Assembly (NCBI RefSeq): GCF_013366805.1
Contig: NZ_WQMO01000003.1
Coordinates: forward strand, 19,069-83,068
Length of the DNA: 64,000 bases
DNA from: Wolbachia endosymbiont of Litomosoides brasiliensis
Lineage (GTDB): Bacteria > Pseudomonadota > Alphaproteobacteria > Rickettsiales > Anaplasmataceae
Direction: 5' to 3'
Shown: in pieces, positions 26,750 through 35,535 of the stretch
How the letters are laid out: every line of letters starts with the position of its first letter
Numbering within the stretch: the first letter of the stretch is position 1
The notes under the pieces: model-generated
What the model was told of the DNA's origin: nothing
What the model saw: only the letters and a program-made list of their open reading frames with translations
Database searches by the model: none
Translations under genes and position numbers: made by a program

Positions 26750-28867
26750 ATGCTAAAAAAATATTTGAAAGCAGCAATATACTTGTCGCTTTTAATGTAC
26801 ATATATATGTCAGTTTTTAGCTATAACTATGAAGATCCATCCTTAAACACAGTCACAGATAAAGCAGTAACGAATTTAGGTGGAATAGTAGGTTCTTATT
26901 TAGCTGATATATTAGTTCAATTTTTTGGATTAATTAGTGTTACAATAGCCACCACTGTAGTTTATTTTTTGATCTTTAGACCATCAAGAAGGCTACTGAA
27001 AATTCTCTACTCAATATTAATTAACTTGGGGATATGTGCTGTATTACCACAACTTCCACTGGGCATCACTGCGGGATATATGCACAGTGGAGTAATAGGA
27101 AATGCACTAATTAATAACTGCCCCTTTTACATGTTCATGATAGCAGTGTTAATAGGTATTATAGGGCTAATTGGTTGGAGGAGAACAATTTACTTGTTAT
27201 TCCTCTTATGTAAAAAAGCAGCTTCTCTTTTTGTAAGGGTTTTGTTTTTTAGGTTATATAAAGCCGCTGAGTACCCGACTGTACCATTAGTAGTGGATAA
27301 AAAATACAGAGCTAAAGTTGCTACTAGGCAGCAACCAAAAGAAATGCGGAAGAAAGTTGTTGAAGAGATTTTTGAATCTTTCAACGAGTTTAAGTTTCCA
27401 AGTGTCCACTTACTTTCTAAAGCAGAAGAATCTTTACAGAGAAAGCAGCTAAGTGAGATGGAGAGCAATAAGAATTTACTTTTGCTGAAGCAGGTCCTTA
27501 GTGATTTTGGCATACAAGGAAAAATTATTAGTGTATGTTATGGACCAGTTGTAACTTTATATAAACTTGAACCACAAGCTGGCACAAAATCTGCAAGAGT
27601 AATTGGCCTTGCAGATGATATTGCGCGTTCAATGAGTGCATTATCTGCGCGTATTTCAATAATACGTGGACAAAATGCTATGGGAATAGAATTGCCAAAC
27701 AAGGAACGAGAAATCGTTATGCTGCGTGACTTACTTGAATCATCAGAATACCAAAATGCAAATTTAAACCTTCCAATTGCGCTTGGTAAAGAAATAAGTG
27801 GGAAACCAGTTGTTGCTGATCTGGCTAAAATGCCTCACTTGCTTGTTGCTGGGACTACAGGATCAGGTAAATCAGTTGCAGTTAACACTATGATTCTCTC
27901 ACTCGTTTATCGGTTAAGTCCTGATGCATGTAAGATGATAATGATCGACCCAAAGATGCTTGAGCTTTCAATATATGATGCAATACCACACTTAATAACG
28001 CCGGTAGTAACAGAGCCAAAAAAGGCTGTTATTGCTCTTAGGTGGGTAGTAAAGGAGATGGAAAATCGCTATCGCATGATGTCATATTTGAATGTACGCA
28101 ATGTAATAAACTATAACCAAAAAATCACAGAAGCGATGAATAGTGGGATAGAATTGGAGCGTGTTGTACAGATTGGGTTTAGCTCAACAACAGGTAAACC
28201 CTTATTTGAAAAGATGCCAATCAAGATGGAGACATTTCCGTATATTGTAGTAATTATAGATGAAATGGCAGATTTGATGCTTGTTGCTGGCAAGGAAATA
28301 GAGTGTTCTATTCAACGTTTAGCTCAAATGGCTCGTGCTGCAGGAATACACATTGTAGTAGCAACACAACGTCCATCTGTGGATGTGATAACAGGTGTGA
28401 TAAAAGCGAACTTTCCAACGAGAATCAGTTTTGCCGTCACTTCTAAAATAGATAGCAGAACAATACTTGGTGAACAAGGTGCTGAACAGTTGCTTGGTAT
28501 GGGTGACATGCTCTATATGGCTTCTGGTGGTAAGATTATTCGAGTTCATGGCTCATTTGTGAGTGATGAAGAGGTGCAAAATATAGTTGATCATCTGAAA
28601 ACGCAAGGTGAACCAAACTACATGGAGGAAATCACAAAAGAAGATTCCTCTGCAGAATTAGAAGGTGAAACAGAGGATGGAGAGAATGATCTATACAAGC
28701 AAGCGGTAGCTGTCATTCAAAGGGATCAAAAAGTTTCAACTAGTTACATTCAACGACAGCTTAGAATAGGCTATAACAGAGCTGCAAATATTGTTGAAAG
28801 AATGGAAAAAGAAGGTATTATCAGCGCTCCAAATTACTTAGGAAAGAGAGAGATATTGGTAGAGTGA
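26750..28867 (+). CDS. ftsK: DNA translocase FtsK
   Basis: Septal DNA pump that clears and aligns sister chromosomes. The 705 residues comprise an N-terminal membrane domain with about four helices (within 1-165), a short linker, and the motor domain. Walker A is GTTGSGKSVAVNT (about 368-380) and Walker B is in YIVVIIDEMADLM (about 496-508). The RecA-like ATPase also has the signature ARAAGIHIVVATQRPSVDVI. The C-terminal winged-helix gamma domain (about 646-705, QRQLRIGYNRAANIVERMEK) recognises KOPS sequences. The linker is far shorter than in E. coli, as in other reduced genomes. Confidence 0.96.
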   Translation: MLKKYLKAAIYLSLLMYIYMSVFSYNYEDPSLNTVTDKAVTNLGGIVGSYLADILVQFFGLISVTIATTVVYFLIFRPSRRLLKILYSILINLGICAVLPQLPLGITAGYMHSGVIGNALINNCPFYMFMIAVLIGIIGLIGWRRTIYLLFLLCKKAASLFVRVLFFRLYKAAEYPTVPLVVDKKYRAKVATRQQPKEMRKKVVEEIFESFNEFKFPSVHLLSKAEESLQRKQLSEMESNKNLLLLKQVLSDFGIQGKIISVCYGPVVTLYKLEPQAGTKSARVIGLADDIARSMSALSARISIIRGQNAMGIELPNKEREIVMLRDLLESSEYQNANLNLPIALGKEISGKPVVADLAKMPHLLVAGTTGSGKSVAVNTMILSLVYRLSPDACKMIMIDPKMLELSIYDAIPHLITPVVTEPKKAVIALRWVVKEMENRYRMMSYLNVRNVINYNQKITEAMNSGIELERVVQIGFSSTTGKPLFEKMPIKMETFPYIVVIIDEMADLMLVAGKEIECSIQRLAQMARAAGIHIVVATQRPSVDVITGVIKANFPTRISFAVTSKIDSRTILGEQGAEQLLGMGDMLYMASGGKIIRVHGSFVSDEEVQNIVDHLKTQGEPNYMEEITKEDSSAELEGETEDGENDLYKQAVAVIQRDQKVSTSYIQRQLRIGYNRAANIVERMEKEGIISAPNYLGKREILVE

Positions 28868-28881
28868 CTACCAATATCTCT
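28849..28881 (+). terminator. Perfect 14-bp hairpin across the ftsK stop
   Basis: AGAGATATTGGTAG is followed by the 5-base loop AGTGA and the exact complement CTACCAATATCTCT. It includes the last ftsK codons and the TGA. There is no T-run after it, so it may act as an mRNA-stabilising or processing hairpin rather than a classic intrinsic terminator. Confidence 0.55.
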
Positions 28882-28942
28882 GCGTTATGATATATTTATG
28901 AGTATCCGATATGGTATTCAATCAGTTAGTTTAAATGGATAG

Positions 28943-29923
28943 ATGAAGTTGCCTGCAAAAATATTTTTTACCTCATTTATTCTTGGGTTTATTCTTTCTC
29001 CTTATTTTATAAAATTTCTAAAAAAAATTAGCAAAAATAGACAACCTATCAGGTTCTGTAGTCCAGAAAGTCATTTAATTACAAAAAGAAATACACCTAC
29101 CATGGGCGGGATAGTAATACTGGCTTCTTCTTTGCTACCAATTTTATTTTGGGTTCAGTCAACACCAGAGATTCTGTTGCTAGTGTCTATAACTCTATCT
29201 TTTGCTCTAATTGGGTTCATTGACGATTATTTAAAGTTAAAAGCAAATAGCTATCGAGGGTTAAGCGCAAAAACAAAAATACTCATCCAATTTATTGTTG
29301 CACTGGTTGGCATATCTGTATTTAAGCTATGCTTTGCTGAAGATTTTGCAAAAACGGTCCTATTTAAAGGAGTAATGATTGACTTTGGCTACCTATATGT
29401 TCCATTTGCTGCATTTGTAGTGGTTGGCTCTTCTAATGCTGTGAACCTCACAGATGGCCTAGATGGCCTTGTGGCAACTCAAATCATTACTTCTTTTGTT
29501 TCTTTGGGATTAGTTGCATATATGACTCAAGCAGATATAAGTGTTGTCCTATTCTGCATCGCATTTATAGGCGCGACTTTAAGTTTCTTGTGGTTTAATA
29601 TGCATCCAGCAAAAATGTTTATGGGTGACATTGGCAGTTTATCAATTGGTGCAGCTCTAGGATTAACTAGTGTTTTAATTAAAAGAGAAGTGCTTTTTGC
29701 TATTATTGGAGTGATCTTTGTGATAGAGACTTTATCTGTTATTATTCAGGTATCGTACTTCAAATATACAAAATTTAAGTATGGAAAGGGAAAAAGGATT
29801 TTTCTTATGACACCAATACACCACCATTTTGAAAAGAAGGGATGGTCCGAAAACGAAATAGTTATAAAATTTTTGATAATTACTGTTATCTGTTCAGTTT
29901 TCACTGTTGCTTTCTTGTTATAG
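28943..29923 (+). CDS. mraY: Phospho-N-acetylmuramoyl-pentapeptide-transferase
   Basis: Integral membrane enzyme that makes lipid I, the first lipid-linked step of peptidoglycan (lipid II) synthesis. It has 326 residues and about ten membrane helices. Conserved features are TPTMGGIVI near 50, the Asp pair in IGFIDDYLK (about 92-97), NAVNLTDGLDGL (about 165-176), MHPAKMFMGDIGS and the HHHFEKKGWSE loop (about 293-303). Its presence agrees with lipid II production in Wolbachia despite the absence of a conventional wall. rnhB begins 6 bases later. Confidence 0.97.
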   Translation: MKLPAKIFFTSFILGFILSPYFIKFLKKISKNRQPIRFCSPESHLITKRNTPTMGGIVILASSLLPILFWVQSTPEILLLVSITLSFALIGFIDDYLKLKANSYRGLSAKTKILIQFIVALVGISVFKLCFAEDFAKTVLFKGVMIDFGYLYVPFAAFVVVGSSNAVNLTDGLDGLVATQIITSFVSLGLVAYMTQADISVVLFCIAFIGATLSFLWFNMHPAKMFMGDIGSLSIGAALGLTSVLIKREVLFAIIGVIFVIETLSVIIQVSYFKYTKFKYGKGKRIFLMTPIHHHFEKKGWSENEIVIKFLIITVICSVFTVAFLL

Positions 29924-29929
29924 AAGCTT

Positions 29930-30541
29930 ATGGCATGTCCGGATTTTACATTAGAAAATAAGTTATCAGGAATGATAGCAGGAGTAGACGAAGTTGGAAG
30001 GGGACCACTAGCTGGTCCAGTAATATCCGCGGCTGTAGTGTTTCCTAGTAGAAGTATAATCATTGAAGGAATTAACGACTCAAAGAAATTGACCGCTAAG
30101 AATAGGCAAATTCTATATGAAAAAATAATATCCATTGCAAAATTTGGTATAGGGATAGCAAGTGTAGCAGAAATAAATTCATATAATATTTTGCAAGCAA
30201 CGAAACTTTCAATGGAACGTGCGTTGGTAAAATTAGGTATAGAGTTAGATTATGTGCTAATTGATGGTAATCAGCCACCTAAAGCAAGATGGCAAGTAAA
30301 GTCCATAGTAAACGGCGATAGTTTAAGCATATCAATTGCAGCGGCTTCAATCGTTGCAAAAGTTACAAGAGATAAACTGATGCAAGAATTGCATAATCAA
30401 TATCCAAAATATAACTGGTATAAGAATAAAGGATATGGAACAAAAGAGCACATAGATGCCATAAACCTTTATGGTGTTACAGGGCATCATAGAAAGAGCT
30501 TCGCACCTATTTTGAGCTCTATTAAACGGGCACTACTTTAA
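29930..30541 (+). CDS. rnhB: Ribonuclease HII
   Basis: Removes RNA from RNA-DNA hybrids and single ribonucleotides from DNA. The 203-residue product has the type 2 RNase H signature GVDEVGRGPLAGPVISAAVV, holding the first Asp-Glu pair near 19-20. The remaining acidic residues are in VLIDGNQPP and AASIVAKVTRDKLM. The YNWYKNKGYGTKEH block near the C-terminus is typical. It faces the minus-strand virB8-like gene, with only 5 bases between stops. Confidence 0.96.
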   Translation: MACPDFTLENKLSGMIAGVDEVGRGPLAGPVISAAVVFPSRSIIIEGINDSKKLTAKNRQILYEKIISIAKFGIGIASVAEINSYNILQATKLSMERALVKLGIELDYVLIDGNQPPKARWQVKSIVNGDSLSISIAAASIVAKVTRDKLMQELHNQYPKYNWYKNKGYGTKEHIDAINLYGVTGHHRKSFAPILSSIKRALL

Positions 30542-30546
30542 CACGG

Positions 30547-31215
30547 TTACTTATATTCATAACCATTAACAATAAATTTAAATGGTATTATACCAGCTAG
30601 AGTTGCCTTTATATTTGACAAAGTAAAGCTAATCTCAATAGTATGGTCCTTCATTTCCTTATTTTGCTCAGTTGTGGAAATCACAGTAGCATTTCCAACA
30701 AACGTGATTAGATCTTTGATTGATCGGTCAATAGACAATTTTATTACATTTATGTTGGAAATTTTTCTTTTAGATGAAGATAAATCACTAGCCTCATCGT
30801 TCATTTTCTTCTGAAAGCCTTGATAGATTTTATGTGTAGAGTTATTTTTTATGAAATTTTCCTGGTACTCTGGCTCAACAACTTTATTAGATTCATACAT
30901 TTCAACATATTTACTCATTAAGTACCTTGCTACAGAAGTGTATTCATCTTCATCTTTTTTAAAACTAAGTTTGCGTATTACAGAAAACTCATCCTCTGTG
31001 TGACTTACATACTTCACGAAGTTTAAATCTTTTTTAATAGGGAACAATAAGTATATATTTAATAGTAATAGGCACAGGCACACTAGGAGGCACAATACTA
31101 TCAACGCCATCCAAGACCTTTCTGCTACGCAAAACAGATACCTATGACAGTACCATTCAATTGCTTTACTGAAATAACTATTATTCTTTACTGATTCAAG
31201 CAGCTTGTCTTCCAT
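30547..31215 (-). CDS. VirB8-like type IV secretion protein
   Basis: Bitopic inner-membrane protein of the P-type secretion channel. The preferred start is the ATG at 31215 (MEDKLLESVKNN); the frame extends four codons upstream via GTG. The 222 residues have a short cytosolic N-terminus, one membrane helix (about 36-58) and a periplasmic NTF2-like domain. The domain includes YTSVARYLMSKYVEMYES, which fits the VirB8 pattern of a Tyr-rich helix before the dimer interface. Wolbachia carry a main vir operon plus a second, isolated virB8; no other vir gene is in this window, so this looks like the isolated paralogue. The family call is by pattern. Confidence 0.7.
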   Translation of the reverse strand: MEDKLLESVKNNSYFSKAIEWYCHRYLFCVAERSWMALIVLCLLVCLCLLLLNIYLLFPIKKDLNFVKYVSHTEDEFSVIRKLSFKKDEDEYTSVARYLMSKYVEMYESNKVVEPEYQENFIKNNSTHKIYQGFQKKMNDEASDLSSSKRKISNINVIKLSIDRSIKDLITFVGNATVISTTEQNKEMKDHTIEISFTLSNIKATLAGIIPFKFIVNGYEYK

Positions 31216-31369
31216 AATGGAGAGCACTATTGAATTATTATAACAATAATAAACCCTAAAAACTTTAAAATATATTTAAATTTCTCAAAACAGGATGAAT
31301 AATTATATCACCTTATCCAGCGATAAGATAGAATTTGTTGATTTTACTCATATCTACATTTATCGTTTT

Positions 31370-31999
31370 TACACTAAAATTTTAGGATTATAAGTATCAC
31401 TTTCTGCACTTTTGTGATAATTATAGTAATGTAATTTATCTTGGTTGTTAAAACAACCAAATTCATCAGCAAGAGCTTCCACCTTTCTACCTTTATCACC
31501 TTTAACTAGCCCAAACAAGTCGAATGAATGGTTTTAATACTTGGGCTCAACAGCTCTTTCCGCGGTGAAAAATTTAGGTGCATGACTAACACGTTCCTTA
31601 AATTTTAGACTATAAGTCTTTTTTGCACTACTAAAATCCACAAGCTTATATTCATCTAAAGCGTTAAAATGTTGTGGATCATGTTTTTTATATTCAAAAA
31701 ACTCATTACCTAAAATGTTACAAAACTTTAATTTATAATTGCCTTCATTTGATTTAACAACTTTAAGGCAATGAAAACCTCTAGTAATTTTTGCCTCCTC
31801 TTTCGTAATATGATTGCGTGCAACTAGCTTGCCATTGAACATGTGATAGCCAATTCTGGCAAAGTAGCTATATTGATTGCATTTGTTTAGCTTAAAATTT
31901 GCTTCGCAAATACCATTCGATAGCTCTTTCCACTTCTCTAAGGTTACATTCTGATCTGAAGCTATATTTTTAATTCAGCTTGGTTCTTTCTGTATGCTT
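31370..31999 (-). pseudogene. Unknown gene, 3' part, with nonsense and frameshift lesions
   Basis: I do not recognise the family. Read on the minus strand, the frame ending at the TAA at 31534 continues in the same frame past that stop for another 54 codons (HSFDLFGLVKGDKGRKVEAL, then ADEFGCFNNQDKLHYYNYHK, to a TAA at 31370). A single nonsense change therefore splits it. Upstream of the ATG at 31842 the frame also continues (LEKWKELSNGICEANFKLNK) to a one-base deletion in an A-run near 31970, before which AYRKNQAELK is readable. The IS630-type element at 32000 cuts it off; a likely 5' part lies beyond at 33314-33430. Confidence 0.65.
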
Positions 32000-33313
32000 G
32001 TGCCAATCCTCATTGTTAGTTGGTTAAATGAGTGGTATTACAGAGTTGTTTAATTGTGGAGCGAGAAAGAGAGGTAGTAAATTTGCACAAAGCGCCCTCA
32101 AGTAAAGCAATTTTATTACAGACTTTATTACGCAGAATATTCTGTTTTATATAGAACAAAAGTCTCTAACAAGATTGAGTTCGGGTGAGCATGGTGGCAG
32201 GTACATAATCTCGATACTTTAGGTACTTTTAAATTTTTTGACTTATGCCAACTAGCATAATCCATAATAAGAAAGGCTTCTCATAATATGAGGAACGAAT
32301 AGACAATGATGGAAAAGAAGCCATACTGGAGTAAATAAGATAGCAAGATTTAAATGGTGTTGCAATCAAAACTGTTGAATGAAAAATCGTAAAATTAGCA
32401 AAAGAGATGCTGAAGAAAGTACGAAGTAGTGCAATGTTACAAAAAAACTAAATGCTGTGCACAGCATAACAGCTGTAGCAGAAATATGCTGCATTTCAAG
32501 AATAGCACTAACTGCATGGATAAGCACTAAAATTTGGAAGAGAGGAAAAATTGTTTACTCCCCCAACTTTGTAGAAAAACTAGATTGAATCAGAGTCAAT
32601 TTGAAGTCTGGACACAAAAGAAACTAATATTACCATTAAAGAAATGAGAGTAGGAATTCAGGAAGAATTTAGCTTAAATGTTAGCAAATCTACAGTACAC
32701 CGTAATATGCAAAAAATGGAGTTTTTATATATTACGCCAAGGCCGATCGCAATGAACAAGATGGAGGTAGCGAGAAGAGTTTAAAAAAATCTAATGGGAC
32801 TATTGGTAAACACCCTGAACAAGAGTTATTTTTCTTTGGTGAATCATGGTGGCACACATTTGAAAGTTAGACACGGGTGATTTTTAAAGGGCGTTAGAAC
32901 ACAGGTTAAAGTAAAATTAGGTAGAAAAAATTTTTATCTCCTACAGTGCAGTTAATCATAGAAATAGAGGGAGTTCTAGCTTATTTGTACCTAATGTCGA
33001 CACTGATTGTATGAATATATTTCTTGAACAAATATTGCAATATTTAAGAATATGAGAAGCCTTTCTTATCATAGATAATGCTAGTTGGCATAAGTCAAAA
33101 AATTTAAAAGTACCTAAAGTATCGAGATTATGTACCTGCCACCATGCTCACCCGAACTCAATCTTGTTAGAGACTTTTGTTCTATATAAAACAGAATATT
33201 CTGCGTAACTTGAGGGCGCTTTGTGCAAATTTACTACCTCTCTTTCCTCGCTCTGCAGTTAAACAACTCTACAATGTTACTTATTTGACCTTATTAATAA
33301 TGAGAATTGGTAT
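32000..33313. mobile_element. IS630-type element pair in opposite orientation
   Basis: Bases 32000-32284 are the right-end part of a minus copy. Bases 32285-33313 are a nearly full plus copy lacking the first 20 or so bases of its left terminus, running to ATGAGAATTGGTAT. Both outer edges are therefore right termini. The transposase has many frameshifts. Shared motifs include the HTH region (KMLKKVRS-like) and the LQYLR-to-LLIIDNASWHKS region. The composite splits an unknown minus-strand gene. Confidence 0.8.
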
Positions 33314-33430
33314 CGGTACGGCTTTTATTAAAACTTCTACTGATTGTCGTACAGTTGATTTGCTATCAGTCAAATCAAGTGCTTCAAATATTAAACTAAC
33401 AAAATTTTATCACAGATTTATATTAAAAGT
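33314..33430 (-). pseudogene. Unknown gene, probable 5' part cut off by the IS element
   Basis: The minus strand reads NFVSLIFEALDLTDSKSTV then RQSVEVLIKA and runs into the IS terminus at 33313. Orientation and position match the truncated gene at 31370-31999, so both may derive from one locus. No function is suggested. Confidence 0.4.
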
Positions 33431-33431
33431 A

Positions 33432-34268
33432 TTATGCTTCGTAAACTGATACTACGATATTAACTGCGTTAGTTAAAACGTGTTTTTTATCTAAGTGAAG
33501 CTGTCCAGCAGCAGAAAAAAGTTCATCTATTTTTCTCCATTGATTAAGTAAGATTTCGATATTATTGGCCTCTCTCTTTATGTTTTCTAGAATGAAGGCC
33601 TGAATTATATATGATGCTAGTTCCAGTTCAACTTCGCTATTAATTACTTTATTAATTGCATCAGGATTCTTTAGATTATGAAGGAATTTATAAAAGCACT
33701 TGTATGAGTTATAAGTATCACTACTTATTGCATTTATTATTATTCCTGGCATTCCAGGAAATAGAGTAGTGATTTCGTCAAATGTGCTATCGTCCAATTT
33801 ACACTGAGATAAAACAATTTGCTTTGTTTCATTGTAAGTTAATGGCAGTAAATTCAGCTGAAAACACCTGCATTGAATAGTGGTTTGTGTATTGTACGGC
33901 CTATGGCTAATTATGAATATTTTAGAGTTTTTTGGCGGTTCTTCTAATACTTTTAGTATTGCATTTCTAGCGTTGTTCGTCATTGCTTCTAGGCTATCTA
34001 TTATAGCTATCTTGTATTCTGATTGAATAGGACTTAAGTACAGAGAGTCTTTCACTTCTCTCACTTTTTCTACTCCAATGATGTCGCCTTCAACAATGTG
34101 TAAATCCAATGCTACTTCATTACGGTTTTTTGCAAGAAACCAATTGGAAAAGGATTTTGCGAGTGTTGCTTTTCCTATACCTTTTTTACCACAGATTAAC
34201 CAAGATTGAACAGATAAGTTATCCATCAATCTTTTTTTAGCTTGATCATGACCTATTACTTTTTTCAT
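33432..34268 (-). CDS. holB: DNA polymerase III delta' subunit
   Basis: Clamp-loader component that, with delta and gamma/tau, opens the sliding clamp at primed sites. The 278-residue product has the P-loop-like WLICGKKGIGKATLAKSF near 18-35, and the AAA+ core with IAIIDSLEAMTNNARNAILK and VLEEPPKNSKIFIISHRP. The Cys-rich zinc module typical of delta' is missing. The C-terminal third diverges. It is followed (minus strand) by IS debris and preceded by tsaC. Confidence 0.88.
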   Translation of the reverse strand: MKKVIGHDQAKKRLMDNLSVQSWLICGKKGIGKATLAKSFSNWFLAKNRNEVALDLHIVEGDIIGVEKVREVKDSLYLSPIQSEYKIAIIDSLEAMTNNARNAILKVLEEPPKNSKIFIISHRPYNTQTTIQCRCFQLNLLPLTYNETKQIVLSQCKLDDSTFDEITTLFPGMPGIIINAISSDTYNSYKCFYKFLHNLKNPDAINKVINSEVELELASYIIQAFILENIKREANNIEILLNQWRKIDELFSAAGQLHLDKKHVLTNAVNIVVSVYEA

Positions 34269-34284
34269 TTTTTTCTTATAGATT

Positions 34285-34908
34285 TCAGTCTGAAAGCATA
34301 TTATTTACTGCTTGCAATGAAATTGTGCCTTCTCTTAAAACCTTAACCTTATCCCCAGTTAAGTCGATAATAGTAGATTCTATACTAGACACCAATTCAT
34401 CATCTTCAATCACTGCAGATAAATGTTGCTTAATAGGTTGAGGTATATCGCTTGCCTTGCACACACTTTTTTCTCCCGAAACATTTATACTGGTTGCAAC
34501 TATTGGAGTTTTCAACCCATTTAATATTGAAATTGCAATAGGGTGATCAGGTATTCTTATTCCTATACTACCTTTAAAGAACCTATTTGGCAATGTGTTG
34601 TTATTTTTGAGCGGTAAAATATAGGTAATTGGCCCCGGAGAAAAGTGATTTATTAAATTAATATGTTTTTCCTCTAGACTTACTATTTTTGCCAAACTGC
34701 GAACATCACTAACAAATATAGATAGTGGCTTATCTTGAGAGCGTTTCTTTACCTGATATGTTTTCTCGATAGCTCCACCATCTAGTGCATTGCAAGCAAG
34801 AGCATACACTGTTTCTGTTGGAAAACACACTAGCAAATTATTCTGTATTGCATTTATTATTTCAGCTATCATATAGCTAAACTTAGCAATCAGATTGGCC
34901 TTTTGCAT
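34285..34908 (-). CDS. tsaC: Threonylcarbamoyl-AMP synthase (TsaC/Sua5 family)
   Basis: Makes threonylcarbamoyl-adenylate from threonine, bicarbonate and ATP for the t6A37 modification of ANN-decoding tRNAs. It is 207 residues, the short TsaC-like form without the Sua5 C-terminal domain. Motifs are CFPTETVYALACNA, KKRSQDKPLSIFV, HFSPGPITYILPLK and IGIRIPDHPIA. The ATG at 34908 may be early: an internal ATG 12 codons later (MIAEIINAIQ) also fits. The downstream enzyme for ms2-type modification of t6A, mtaB, is at the other end of the window. Confidence 0.92.
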   Translation of the reverse strand: MQKANLIAKFSYMIAEIINAIQNNLLVCFPTETVYALACNALDGGAIEKTYQVKKRSQDKPLSIFVSDVRSLAKIVSLEEKHINLINHFSPGPITYILPLKNNNTLPNRFFKGSIGIRIPDHPIAISILNGLKTPIVATSINVSGEKSVCKASDIPQPIKQHLSAVIEDDELVSSIESTIIDLTGDKVKVLREGTISLQAVNNMLSD

Positions 34909-34989
34909 AAGTAGTTGAATAGTTGCTTATATTAAACTTTGCCAAAACTTTCTAGTTAGTGTGAATGTTACAAGTTTACCGCAAATTTG

Positions 34990-35460
34990 CTAGATTCCAA
35001 ATTCTTCATTAATTTTATCAACTATTTCTGGTGACGGATCATCTCCCCACCCTGAGTATAAAACCTCTCCATAATCCGCAACATCCATAGAACCAGTTCT
35101 ACTTTTTGCGAGAAACATTTCTTTCTTATCTTTATCAACTAATACATAGTGCCATGCTGATCTTCCGCGATCTTTACCACGGACTAAATATATAAGATCT
35201 GACCTACTTCTTCTTGTTGCATCAGCAAAAGATCTTTCATTGACAGTTCTGCTTCTACCTTTTATGCTAGCACTCTCAGAAAAAGCTTCTTTTGGTTCAA
35301 TTTTTTTGCTTACTAACTGGGAAATTTTTTTTCTCTCTTCTAGTGCACGTGCTTTGGTGTTTTGAGATGAATATTTACTAGAAAAACTTCCTCCTGTGCT
35401 GTTAGAACTCCTGTTTGCAAAACGCTTAGTAAATGAATTATCGTCGTTGTTTTTTACCAT
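34990..35460 (-). CDS. Basic, low-complexity protein of unknown function
   Basis: I do not recognise it. The start is the ATG at 35460 (MVKNNDDNSFTKRF), with GGAG six bases upstream. The 156 residues have a Ser/Asn/Arg-rich N-terminal half (about 1-95), likely disordered. A compact C-terminal part follows with DLIYLVRGKDRGRSAWHYVL, VDKDKKEMFLAKSRTGSMDV and GEVLYSGWGDDPSPEIVDKI. That half alternates hydrophobic and charged residues, as in a small alpha/beta domain. There is no signal peptide or membrane helix. It is divergent from miaA. Confidence 0.75.
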   Translation of the reverse strand: MVKNNDDNSFTKRFANRSSNSTGGSFSSKYSSQNTKARALEERKKISQLVSKKIEPKEAFSESASIKGRSRTVNERSFADATRRSRSDLIYLVRGKDRGRSAWHYVLVDKDKKEMFLAKSRTGSMDVADYGEVLYSGWGDDPSPEIVDKINEEFGI

Positions 35461-35535
35461 AAAAATCTCCAAATTTTAGATTGTGGAATCTAAATTTTTA
35501 CTACACCCTACCATATGTTAATTAAATTAATACTA

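Noticed and set aside
31441..31460. Palindrome TTGGTTGTTAAAACAACCAA as an operator or terminator
   Set aside because: It lies inside the read-through coding frame of the degraded gene (FGCFNNQ), so it is most simply coding sequence.
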